The notes: generated by a model not told the origin, from the sequence alone. Shown: positions 1 to 5,780, counted from the stretch's first letter. The stretch: 6,073 nucleotides of DNA from Syntrophomonadaceae bacterium (GCA_007129055.1 SKWE01000208.1:1-6073), one strand, 5' to 3'. Program-made: numbers and translations.

Positions 1-148
1 GCATGGGTGGGAAATTACCAATTAAGGTTATCACCGTGCCATCTGAGCAGCGCAGGCTGCCAACCAGGTAGGAGCTCTCTTCGCTGTAATATCTTATCTT
101 TTCAAGGGTGCCTTCAAATCTATCCAGCAGGACAACCTCCACTTCCAC
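1..148 (-). CDS. recD2: RecD2-like helicase, N-terminal fragment (runs off left edge)
   Basis: Read on the minus strand, the first 148 bases encode about 49 residues containing RFEGTLEKIRYYSEESSYLV, then a Gly-Ser-Leu-Arg stretch and VITLIGNFPPM. This matches the start of the OB-fold N-terminal domain of RecD2/YrrC-type helicases (pattern: EGT-E-I-Y-EE-GY-V, then V-GN-P). RecD2 is a 5'-3' SF1B DNA helicase of Gram-positive bacteria that acts in DNA repair and replication-fork maintenance. An in-frame TGA lies just upstream (155-157), so the start must be GTG at 146-148 or GTG at 140-142. Neither has a strong ribosome binding site; a CTG after GGAGG is a further, less likely option. The helicase motifs lie outside the window, so the family call rests on this short domain only. 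Confidence 0.72.
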   Translation of the reverse strand, partial: MEVEVVLLDRFEGTLEKIRYYSEESSYLVGSLRCSDGTVITLIGNFPPM

Positions 149-188
149 CTTATCTGCTCAATTCTATCATAACTCTATTAATAAGTTC

Positions 189-203
189 TTGTTTTATAAA
201 CAA
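189..203. repeat. Short inverted repeat upstream of recD2-like gene
   Basis: TTGTTT and AAACAA form exact 6-bp arms around a 3-base centre. The repeat sits about 40 bases before the helicase start and overlaps a weak minus-strand promoter candidate (TTGTTT, 17-base spacer, TAATAG). It could be an operator, or chance symmetry in AT-rich DNA. Confidence 0.3.
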
Positions 204-429
204 ATTATCTCACAAATATATGGTGTCTGCCATTCCAACAACTAACTTTCGATTTCTCACTACTCGGCCTGGGCGCCTGGCGCTACGGCCTTTGCTTCCA
301 GACCACCCCCAAACCCTTCCGCCCAAAAGATAACCCGCCCGGGTCTGTACCGTATCCAATCCCCGGCAGCAGCAGCTCCGGTTCCGCTCCTGACCCTGCG
401 TTGCCCGCGGCCCCACCCCATTGTCTAAA

Positions 430-472
430 AATTCGCTCTACATGGCAGGAATACGTTTACATTTAGCGAATT
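430..472. repeat. 8-bp inverted repeat before kinase promoter
   Basis: AATTCGCT (430-437) and AGCGAATT (465-472) are perfect inverted copies separated by 27 bases that contain GGCAGGAATA. The right arm ends immediately before, and lies in the spacer of, the kinase -10 element. It could be a regulator-binding site, or the terminal repeat of a small element that also includes the C-rich block. Confidence 0.45.
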
Positions 473-481
473 AACTATAAT
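456..481 (+). promoter_or_regulatory. Putative promoter of the histidine kinase gene
   Basis: A perfect -10 hexamer TATAAT lies at 476-481. The best upstream match, TTTACA at 456-461, gives a spacer of only 14 bases, so the -35 is poor and the promoter may depend on an activator. The right arm of the inverted repeat lies between the two elements. A second -10-like TATACT at 503-508 has no good -35. Confidence 0.4.
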
Positions 482-549
482 CTGTATTTAACACTTTCTT
501 TATATACTATCTATCAGTTATTAATCATCCCGGAAGGATATGTCATCTA

Positions 550-2265
550 ATGAGGCCCGATCTAAATGACCAGATGAAACTTTTACTGGAAGTCAGCAAG
601 GCTATAGCGGCAGAAAAAGATACTGGTCACCTGGCCCAGGTTATTGTCGATAGCATAACTAAACTGACCAGGCTTAAAAGCGCCGCTATTTATCTGTTGA
701 AGGGCAAAAAGTTATACCTTCAAGCCACCTATCCTCCACTTCCACCAGGCTTTCCTGACGAACTGCGCATAGCAGAGTTAAAAGATCACCCACATATCGG
801 TAAAACTGTATCAAGCAAAAACCCGGTAGTTTTAGAAGATAGCCGAACTGCCATTTTGACAGGTGCGGAAAGTGATGTTTGTCAGCAGAGGCAGCTGCGA
901 TCTATATTGTATGTACCCCTTACGTACCAGGACAATGTGATCGGCGTTTTAATTCCTGCAAGTATTGAAATAGCCCATGAATTTACTGAAGATGATATTA
1001 ATATTTGTCAGACCCTGGCTGGCCATGCAGCATTATCATTATCAGAAGCAATGCTTGCAGAAGAAAAAAAGAACTATATTGCCGAGATAGAAGCAAAGAA
1101 TAAGCGCCTTATTGAAAAAGAAAAAGCGATCCGTGAAAGCGAAGAAAAACACCGCCGCCTCTTTGAGACAATGGCCCAGGGAGTTATTTACCAGGATTCG
1201 GACGGCAGAATAATCTCTGCCAACCCCGCCGCTAAAATATTTCTTGGCCTTTCCTTTGAACAGATGCAGGGCAAAACCTCAATGGACCCGCGCTGGCAGA
1301 TGATTGAAGAAGACGGCACACCGCTACCCGGAACCGACCATCCTTCTATGATTGCCTTGCGCACGGGACAAAAAGTAGGCCCGGTAACCAGGGGTGTTTT
1401 TCACCCTGGGAAAAACAGTCACATCTGGCTGAGCATTACGGCCATTCCCCTTTTCAAACCTGGAGAGGAAAAACCTTTTCAGTCTTACGCTACCTTTGTT
1501 GATATAACCAAGCAAAAACAAGTCGAGGAAGATATTCGCACCTTGAACGAAAAACTTGAAGAACGGGTAAAAGAGCGCACCGCCCAGCTTGAAGCAGCAA
1601 ACCGCGAGCTGGATGCTTTTACTTACTCCGCTTCCCACGACCTGCGCGGTCCGCTGAACCGGATCAGCGGTTTCAGTGAAGCCCTGCTCGAAGATTATGC
1701 AGAAGTTCTCGACACACAGGGCAGAGACTACTTGAAGCGGATTTCTAACGCCAGCCAACATATGGGTGAGCTAATCAATGATCTGCTGAAACTTTCCAGG
1801 GTATCTCAGCATCAAATCAGCCACGAACCGGTGGAGTTGAGCGTAATGGTAAATATCTATCTAAAAGAACTGCGGGTTGAGGAACCAAACCGGCATTTAG
1901 AAACTGCCATTACCCCCGGCCTGATTGCTGAAGGAGACACTGCCCTGCTGCGCATTGCACTTGAGAATCTGCTAAATAACGCCTGGAAATTTAGTGCCAG
2001 TAAAAACCCCGCCCGCATTGAGTTTGGCAGTAAAATTGAGGAGGGCAAAGAAGTTTTCTACATTCGTGACAACGGTGCCGGCTTCGATGTTAAGTATGCT
2101 GAAAAGCTGTTTACCGCTTTCCAGCGCTTGCATGACGCTAAAACATACCCGGGCACCGGCATCGGTTTAAGCATTGTTTCGCGGATTATTAAACGTCACG
2201 GAGGCAAAATCTGGGCTGAAGGCGAACCGGGCAAAGGGGCCATCTTTTTCTTCACCTTGTCCTGA
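550..2265 (+). CDS. Cytoplasmic GAF-PAS sensor histidine kinase
   Basis: The 571-residue protein is a two-component sensor kinase with no signal peptide or membrane helix, so it should sense a soluble cue. A GAF domain spans about residues 8-165. A coiled linker (168-203) leads to a PAS domain (about 203-320, ending in FVDITKQKQ), and a second coil (322-357) precedes the kinase core. The HisKA H-box is SASHDLRGPL with phospho-acceptor His363. The ATPase domain shows the N-box LENLLNNAWKF (471-481), G1 DNGAGFD (507-513), F-box LFTAFQRLH (520-528) and G2 GTGIGLSI (535-542). The core resembles phytochrome-like (Cph1-type) kinases, but no chromophore-binding motif is evident. ATG550 is the only reasonable start; its GGAAGG ribosome binding site (532-537) is rather far away, 12 bases. 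No receiver or response-regulator gene is in the window, so it is an orphan here and its signal is unknown. Confidence 0.93.
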   Translation: MRPDLNDQMKLLLEVSKAIAAEKDTGHLAQVIVDSITKLTRLKSAAIYLLKGKKLYLQATYPPLPPGFPDELRIAELKDHPHIGKTVSSKNPVVLEDSRTAILTGAESDVCQQRQLRSILYVPLTYQDNVIGVLIPASIEIAHEFTEDDINICQTLAGHAALSLSEAMLAEEKKNYIAEIEAKNKRLIEKEKAIRESEEKHRRLFETMAQGVIYQDSDGRIISANPAAKIFLGLSFEQMQGKTSMDPRWQMIEEDGTPLPGTDHPSMIALRTGQKVGPVTRGVFHPGKNSHIWLSITAIPLFKPGEEKPFQSYATFVDITKQKQVEEDIRTLNEKLEERVKERTAQLEAANRELDAFTYSASHDLRGPLNRISGFSEALLEDYAEVLDTQGRDYLKRISNASQHMGELINDLLKLSRVSQHQISHEPVELSVMVNIYLKELRVEEPNRHLETAITPGLIAEGDTALLRIALENLLNNAWKFSASKNPARIEFGSKIEEGKEVFYIRDNGAGFDVKYAEKLFTAFQRLHDAKTYPGTGIGLSIVSRIIKRHGGKIWAEGEPGKGAIFFFTLS

Positions 2266-2345
2266 TTAAGATCCGCCAATTGCTTGAATCAACCATATAA
2301 TCTTCTCCTGGTTAGTTAATAGCATCCACTTTCAAAGCATAGCCC

Positions 2346-2368
2346 ATTACTTCCCCGATTACTTCCCC
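2346..2368. repeat. Tandem duplication of ATTACTTCCCC
   Basis: ATTACTTCCCC occurs at 2346-2356 and again at 2358-2368, giving a 12-base period. It lies in the 180-base gap between the kinase and the next operon, just upstream of that operon's promoter. It may be replication slippage or a pair of protein-binding half-sites. No terminator hairpin is visible after the kinase gene in this gap. Confidence 0.5.
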
Positions 2369-2382
2369 AACACAGATAATTA

Positions 2383-2411
2383 AGGACATTACCTGCTCGA
2401 TAAGGTATACT
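2383..2411 (+). promoter_or_regulatory. Putative promoter of the aminotransferase-remnant/glycosyltransferase unit
   Basis: AGGACA (2383-2388) and TATACT (2406-2411) are separated by 17 bases, a good sigma-A-type arrangement. TATAAA at 2417-2422 is an alternative -10 with a weaker -35. The start codon at 2446 follows an AAGGAG site (2433-2438) with a 7-base gap. Confidence 0.5.
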
Positions 2412-2445
2412 TATTGTATAAATATTTACGAAAAGGAGCTTTAAA

Positions 2446-2724
2446 ATGTTTTTAAGAGAAAACATTGACAAACGAGTCCAACACGTTAAAATGCCTGAAA
2501 ACCTGGCAGTGGGAATGATGGTTCGGGAGCAGCGGAGTAAATGTAGTGACTTAGAGTGCCCTTTTGATTATTTTGCCTTTGCTTTTGGCGAATCACCATT
2601 TCAGGTGCCTCCGTTAGTAAGCCAGGCCCTGGCGGAAAACTCTGCCGTGGGTGGCTATACCGAGCCCGGAGGTATCAAGCAGCTAAAAAGCGCAGATGCG
2701 TTGGATAATTTTTTAAATAACTGA
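2446..2724 (+). CDS. Remnant of PLP-dependent aminotransferase (N-terminal part only)
   Basis: This 92-residue frame starts at ATG with a strong AAGGAG site 7 bases upstream. Residues 47-65 read FGESPFQVPPLVSQALAEN, and residues 71-80 read YTEPGGIKQL. This is the usual N-terminal stretch of fold-type I class I/II aminotransferases (GES-PF-P-P-V-AL, then Y-GI-LR), which bind substrate and PLP. Such enzymes are about 390-430 residues long. Everything after KQL, including the PLP-binding lysine, is missing, and the frame ends with SADALDNFLNN. That tail could be the enzyme's own C-terminus joined by an internal deletion, or new sequence. The product should be inactive as an aminotransferase. It ends 15 bases before the next ATG, so translation may still help expression of the downstream gene. 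The fold assignment is fairly sure; substrate cannot be given. Confidence 0.72.
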   Translation: MFLRENIDKRVQHVKMPENLAVGMMVREQRSKCSDLECPFDYFAFAFGESPFQVPPLVSQALAENSAVGGYTEPGGIKQLKSADALDNFLNN

Positions 2725-2739
2725 CCGAAGGAAATTTAA

Positions 2740-3450
2740 ATGCCTTCTAAAAGCAAACTCTTAATATTTGCCAAAGCGCCTCTTTCCGGAGAGGCTAAAA
2801 CCAGGCTTTCTCCTCCTTTGACGGCAGAAGAAGCAGCAACAATGGCTGAAGCCTTCTTGTTGGATACGCTGGAAATGGTTGGAACCGTTAAACTAAATGC
2901 TGATATAATTATCTACTACACCCCTGAAACTGCAACAGATTACTTCACTTACCTAAAGCCAGATCACTGGCAAATAAAGCCCCAGCAGGGTCGTAGTTTG
3001 AAAATGAAAATCACGAATGCTTTTAGGATAGAAATTGGAAGCACCGATCAACCGGTAATCATCATTGGAACTGATAGCCCTACGTTGCCGCCGCAATATT
3101 TGATAGAAGCTTTTAAAATAATTAGCAAGGTTGATTTGGTAATCGGGCCGGCTTTAGATGGTGGATTTTATTTAATTGGGATGAATAAGTTCTATCCTGA
3201 ACTATTAAAACCGGTAATATTAAGTAAGCCCGATTCTTGTGAAAAACTTTTAGAAAGCGCGGCTCGAATTGGGCTGACCTTCAAAAAACTTCCCGAATGG
3301 TATGATATTGATCGCTTTGAAGATTTAAAGCATATCAATAATCAGATATCTGATAAATATGGTTTTGCAGCGCCCCGTACAAGAACACTGCGGCATGGGT
3401 ATATTATATTCTCTGCAGCACCTTGGGTTTGTAATACCGCCCCAGGCTGA
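2740..3450 (+). CDS. DUF2064/TIGR04282 glycosyltransferase-like protein
   Basis: The protein has 236 residues and a GT-A (nucleotide-sugar-binding) fold signature of the DUF2064/TIGR04282 family. Seen in order: FAKAPLSGEAKTRLSPPL (10-27), the nucleotide-binding loop; QGRSLKMKITNAF (83-95); GTDSPTLP (110-117), a DxD-like metal site; GPALDGGFYLIG (136-147); and WYDIDRFEDL (187-196). Some family members are called arsenosugar-biosynthesis glycosyltransferases, but nothing here supports an arsenic role. A GAAGGAA site (2727-2733) precedes ATG2740, which lies 15 bases after the remnant's stop, so the two are probably co-transcribed. The family-typical end is near APRTRTL (211-217). The last ~19 residues are read out of frame through a flavodoxin gene fragment and are probably not native. 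The catalytic core looks complete. Its AT-rich composition contrasts with the DNA after 3390. Confidence 0.85.
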   Translation: MPSKSKLLIFAKAPLSGEAKTRLSPPLTAEEAATMAEAFLLDTLEMVGTVKLNADIIIYYTPETATDYFTYLKPDHWQIKPQQGRSLKMKITNAFRIEIGSTDQPVIIIGTDSPTLPPQYLIEAFKIISKVDLVIGPALDGGFYLIGMNKFYPELLKPVILSKPDSCEKLLESAARIGLTFKKLPEWYDIDRFEDLKHINNQISDKYGFAAPRTRTLRHGYIIFSAAPWVCNTAPG

Positions 3451-3676
3451 TGCCGGTTGGCTTGGACCGATTGGCCCGGGTCCTTCCTACTTGGATTCCG
3501 ATTCGGGTGGCCCGGAAAATGACTTCACCAACCGTAACACCACTTTTATGACCTGGAACCTCCTGCATATGGCCAGATTATTGAAAGACAAAGGCGGTAT
3601 TCCGGCACATGGCAACCAGCGCAGCAAATGGGCAGCAGGCTGTCGTTTTGATCATCCCAATCCAGAGTATCGTTAA
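3377..3676 (+). pseudogene. Flavodoxin-family protein, C-terminal fragment
   Basis: In the frame of 3377-3676 the sequence encodes QEHCGMGILYSLQHLGFV, then a Gly-Pro-rich PSYLD loop, GGPENDFTNRNTTFMTWNLL and AHGNQRSKWAAGCRFDHPNP. This is the second half of a flavodoxin-like (NADPH-dependent FMN reductase / WrbA-type) protein, a family that binds FMN and transfers electrons or reduces quinones. About 95-100 of an expected ~200 or more residues remain; the N-terminal phosphate-binding loop is gone. The first 74 bases overlap the end of the glycosyltransferase gene in another frame. The in-frame ATG at 3359 has no ribosome binding site, so the fragment is probably not translated. GC content jumps from 35% (3241-3360) to 57.5% (3421-3540), which supports a junction rather than slow decay. 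Confidence 0.75.
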
Positions 3677-3710
3677 AGAGCGATCCGGGCAGAACGAATA
3701 AGCTTGTGGG

Positions 3711-3747
3711 AAAAAAAACACAGGGGATGGAAACACTCCCATCCCCT
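3711..3747 (-). terminator. Rho-independent terminator of metK
   Basis: On the minus strand AGGGGATGG pairs perfectly with CCATCCCCT across an 8-base loop. A GTG and then eight T (3711-3718) follow. The hairpin starts 30 bases after the metK stop. On the plus strand no T-run follows the stem, so it should not stop transcription of the flavodoxin remnant efficiently. Confidence 0.93.
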
Positions 3748-3777
3748 CAATAACTCTATTATGTCTTCCAAAACCTT

Positions 3778-4974
3778 TTATTTGAGCGCTTCCTTCAGCA
3801 GGTCAACCTTGTCCAGCCTTTCCCAGGTCAAATCAAGCTCCGGGCGTCCAAAATGGCCGTATGCAGCAAGCTTCTGGTATATGGGCCGGCGAAGCTGCAG
3901 GTTTTCAATAATTGCTGCAGGGCGCAGGTCAAAATGCTTCCTTACCAGCTCTTCTATGACTGTAACGGGAACTTTTTCCGTCCCGTAGGTTTCAACCATC
4001 AGGGAAACAGGATGGGCGACCCCGATAGCATAAGCAACCTGGAACTGGCATTTTTCAGCCAGGCCCGCTGCAACTATATTTTTAGCAACATGGCGGGCAG
4101 CATAACTGGCAGAACGGTCGACTTTCGTCGGGTCCTTACCGGAAAAAGCTCCACCACCGTGGGCAGCATAACCTCCGTAGGTATCAACGATTATCTTCCT
4201 TCCGGTCAGGCCTGCATCACCCTGTGGACCGCCAACGACAAATCGCCCTGTCGGGTTGATCAGGTATTTTGTTTCCGGGCGGATCAGCTCAGCAGGGGCA
4301 ATTTCTTTCACCACATGTTGAACAATATCTTTTTCAATCTGCTCCAGGGTAACATCATCACTGTGCTGGGTGGATACTACAACCGTGTCCAGGTGGGATG
4401 GCTTACCATCACAATAGGCAACGCTAACCTGGGTTTTCCCATCCGGACGCAGGTAATCAAGGGTTCCATTCTTGCGTACTTCTGCTAACCTCTGGGCCAT
4501 TTTGTGGGCCAGGGATATGGGCAGGGGCATTAACTCCTCTGTTTCAGTACAGGCAAATCCAAACATCAGGCCCTGGTCACCGGCACCAATATGGTCAAAG
4601 ATGTCAGCTTTTTCACCTTTCCTGCTCTCAAGCGCCTGATCTACACCCTGGGCAATATCCGGGGATTGTTCATCAATGGAACTAAGAACAGCGCATGTTT
4701 CCCCGTCAAACCCGTACTTGGCCCTGGTATAGCCAATATCTTTGACCTTATCCCTGACCAATTTAGGGATATCCACATAGCACTCTGTTGTTATTTCACC
4801 GCAAACAAGGACTAACCCGGTGGTGACCATGGTCTCCGCCGCCACCCTGCCCTGCGGATCTTCTTCCATAATTGCATCCAGGATAGCATCGGATATCTGG
4901 TCTGCAAGCTTGTCCGGATGGCCTTCAGTAACAGATTCTGAAGTAAACAGGTAATTTTTCTGATCCACAAACAT
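3778..4974 (-). CDS. metK: S-adenosylmethionine synthetase (methionine adenosyltransferase)
   Basis: The protein makes S-adenosylmethionine from methionine and ATP, releasing phosphate and pyrophosphate; it is cytosolic and normally a homotetramer. At 398 residues it has the standard length. Diagnostic motifs are [20 protein letters not shown] (11-30) with the ATP-binding His19, the signature GAGDQG (130-135), and the glycine-rich phosphate loop [17 protein letters not shown] (273-289). No key residue is missing. The start is ambiguous: ATG4974 is only two bases from the AGGAGG core, whereas GTG4968 (Val3) is eight bases away, a better distance. Both give a normal N-terminus. The gene is a single-gene unit controlled by the SAM-I riboswitch upstream and closed by the hairpin downstream. 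Confidence 0.98.
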   Translation of the reverse strand: MFVDQKNYLFTSESVTEGHPDKLADQISDAILDAIMEEDPQGRVAAETMVTTGLVLVCGEITTECYVDIPKLVRDKVKDIGYTRAKYGFDGETCAVLSSIDEQSPDIAQGVDQALESRKGEKADIFDHIGAGDQGLMFGFACTETEELMPLPISLAHKMAQRLAEVRKNGTLDYLRPDGKTQVSVAYCDGKPSHLDTVVVSTQHSDDVTLEQIEKDIVQHVVKEIAPAELIRPETKYLINPTGRFVVGGPQGDAGLTGRKIIVDTYGGYAAHGGGAFSGKDPTKVDRSASYAARHVAKNIVAAGLAEKCQFQVAYAIGVAHPVSLMVETYGTEKVPVTVIEELVRKHFDLRPAAIIENLQLRRPIYQKLAAYGHFGRPELDLTWERLDKVDLLKEALK

Positions 4975-4975
4975 T

Positions 4976-4984
4976 TCCTCCTCT
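4976..4984 (-). promoter_or_regulatory. metK ribosome binding site with ambiguous start
   Basis: The minus strand reads AGAGGAGGAA directly before ATG (4972-4974) and an in-frame GTG lies at 4966-4968. Pairing through AGGAGG leaves 2 bases to ATG or 8 to GTG; pairing through the upstream AGAGG would give ATG a workable 5. Confidence 0.6.
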
Positions 4985-5019
4985 AAAGTATTTTTTTCAA
5001 GCCAGACTCTTTATTCCGG

Positions 5020-5031
5020 CGGTTATAACCG
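5020..5031. repeat. Perfect 12-base palindrome in the metK leader
   Basis: CGGTTATAACCG lies between the riboswitch terminator and the metK ribosome binding site. Transcripts that read through could fold it into a small hairpin (with flanking CCGG), perhaps stabilising the mRNA 5' end; it could also be a protein site or chance. Confidence 0.4.
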
Positions 5032-5037
5032 GGCAAT

Positions 5038-5064
5038 AAAAAAAGCCTCTACGATTCAAGAGGC
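5038..5064 (-). terminator. Riboswitch expression-platform terminator
   Basis: On the minus strand GCCTCT (5064-5059) pairs with AGAGGC (5050-5045) around an 8-base loop, extendable by three pairs, and seven T follow (5044-5038). The CCTCT arm can instead pair with AGAGG at the 3' side of riboswitch helix P1. SAM binding would stabilise P1 and free the terminator; without SAM the antiterminator forms and metK is transcribed. Confidence 0.9.
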
Positions 5065-5075
5065 CTTCCTGGCAC

Positions 5076-5183
5076 CTCTCATCTCCCGGAACATTCATGG
5101 GTTCCGCAGCAATTGGCACCTTTATCTTAACGATCGGTTGCCGGGGATCATCGGGGCTGTCCCTCCTCCGCTCTGGATAAGAG
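5076..5183 (-). ncRNA. SAM-I riboswitch (S box) upstream of metK
   Basis: This is a SAM-sensing aptamer. Helix P1 is CTCTTATC (5183-5176) with GATGAGAG (5083-5076), fully paired with one G-U. The conserved core follows the S-box pattern: GGAGGGAC, then CCCCGGCAACC, then AAGGTGCCAATTGCTGC. P4 is GGAAC with GTTCC. It lies directly between a good promoter and the terminator/antiterminator switch before metK, so SAM represses its own synthase by premature termination. S-box control is typical of Firmicutes. Confidence 0.96.
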
Positions 5184-5206
5184 TAACTATATTAAGTTGT
5201 ATTAAT

Positions 5207-5235
5207 ATACTACCGTAAATATGTTTTCATGTCAA
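5207..5235 (-). promoter_or_regulatory. Promoter of the SAM riboswitch-metK transcript
   Basis: On the minus strand a perfect TTGACA (5235-5230) is followed after 17 bases by TAGTAT (5212-5207, 4 of 6 matches). Transcription would begin around 5195-5200, just ahead of riboswitch P1. The -35 lies inside the 12-base palindrome TGTCAATTGACA (5230-5241). Confidence 0.7.
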
Positions 5236-5282
5236 TTGACACGGGGCACGCACCCATATGCCAGGGAGAATTATTCACCAAT

Positions 5283-5306
5283 AAAAAAGCCCCCCACAAG
5301 GGGGGC
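5283..5306 (-). terminator. Terminator of the secreted-protein gene
   Basis: On the minus strand GCCCCCC pairs with GGGGGGC (7 bp, loop TTGT) and six T follow (5288-5283). It lies about 35 bases after the stop codon at 5340. It is enclosed by a further 7-bp inverted repeat, ACCAATA (5277-5283) and TATTGGT (5313-5319), which would extend the cruciform. Confidence 0.92.
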
Positions 5307-5339
5307 CAGTGCTATTGGTTGTTGGACAAGGAAATCTTA

Positions 5340-5750
5340 TTACTGGGTATTAAAGCCCTGCTGGGACTTGAATCCGCTGTTTCCTTTTTGCCATCCTGAG
5401 TTACGGCCTTCACGGCCGCAGTGGTTAAAACGTCCAACGTATTCATCCGGCAGGATTTCGGCCAGGGCGTCTCTTTTATCTTCCATTAGTTCAAAACGCT
5501 CTTCTTTAACCTCCAGGAATTTTTCGTAATCGCCTTCGCTTCTCGCTTCAGACATTCTTTCCCGCAAGGCTAACATTTGCTCCCGGAAATTTTCCATAAT
5601 CTCATTAAATCGAGTTTGATCTTCTCCGGCTAGTGAATCCTGCAGGCAATATCCGCCTCCCGGGCCATACCCGTTGAATGCCAGAGCCACGGAAGCCGTG
5701 GCCACAAGAAAAATCATTACTACACCTAGAATTATTAATGTTTTTTTCAT
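5340..5750 (-). CDS. Small secreted charged helical protein, function unknown
   Basis: The 136-residue product has a clear Sec signal peptide: MKK, a hydrophobic stretch from residue 4 to about 20, and a likely cut after VALA (24). A short Gly-rich segment with one Cys (FNGYGPGGGYC, 25-35) follows. Residues about 44-100 form a highly charged, Glu/Arg/Lys-rich predicted helix with coiled-coil character. The tail (105-136) is rich in Gly, Asn, Gln and Ser and contains HC at 110-111. The layout recalls small extracytoplasmic helical proteins of the Spy/CpxP/ZraP or DUF2680 type, but I do not see a defining motif and do not assign a family. The start is supported by GGGAGG 8 bases before ATG (5759-5764). 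The gene has its own promoter and terminator, and direct TTAAC repeats upstream suggest response-regulator control. Confidence 0.85.
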   Translation of the reverse strand: MKKTLIILGVVMIFLVATASVALAFNGYGPGGGYCLQDSLAGEDQTRFNEIMENFREQMLALRERMSEARSEGDYEKFLEVKEERFELMEDKRDALAEILPDEYVGRFNHCGREGRNSGWQKGNSGFKSQQGFNTQ

Positions 5751-5780
5751 TAACTTAACCTCCCTGTACTTATTGTTACA

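Larger units (their letters stand above)
149..549. other. Intergenic region with C-rich block, no gene recognised
   Basis: This 400-base gap separates the divergent helicase and kinase genes. From about 263 to 420 the plus strand is C-rich: 81 of 120 bases (67%) are G or C in 301-420, against 36 of 120 (30%) in 421-540. Open frames exist on both strands here: one plus frame is open from 200 to 466 without an ATG, and one minus frame runs 210-416. None has a ribosome binding site or resembles a known protein. The right part carries an 8-bp inverted repeat and the kinase promoter. The block may be a gene relic, a dispersed intergenic element or a structured RNA; the sequence alone does not decide. 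Confidence 0.55.

Noticed and set aside
7..416. Overlapping open frames on both strands in the left intergenic region (7-333 plus, 210-416 minus)
   Set aside because: No ribosome binding sites and no recognisable domains; the first overlaps the RecD2-like coding sequence antisense, and the rest reflects stop-poor C-rich DNA.
340..420. Minus-strand GGGTCAGGAGCGGAACCGG resembling the SRP RNA apical motif
   Set aside because: The SRP core should read close to GTCAGG, NCCGGAAGG, AGCAGCC with a closing stem; here the tetraloop closure and spacing are broken and no flanking helix was found.
540..569. Nine-codon frame starting ATG540 and overlapping the kinase start
   Set aside because: Its ATG is only 2 bases from GGAAGG, too close for good initiation, and the peptide has no recognisable feature.
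550..1050. Kinase as a phytochrome photoreceptor
   Set aside because: The kinase core is phytochrome-like, but the GAF domain lacks a bilin-binding Cys-His motif and there is no PHY domain.
1324..2048. Minus-strand frames inside the kinase gene
   Set aside because: Antisense shadows of a gene with all conserved kinase motifs.
2740..3450. Arsenosugar biosynthesis locus based on the TIGR04282 family name
   Set aside because: No arsenic methyltransferase, radical SAM partner or arsenic regulator is present in the window; the family name alone does not establish the role.
3853..4488. Long plus-strand open frame antisense to metK (also 4591-4815 and 3704-3988)
   Set aside because: They are shadows of the strongly conserved metK reading frame, with no ribosome binding site and no domain.
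5221..5529. Plus-strand frame across the terminator and the secreted-protein gene
   Set aside because: It reads through a terminator hairpin and antisense to a gene with signal peptide and good ribosome binding site; low-quality composition.
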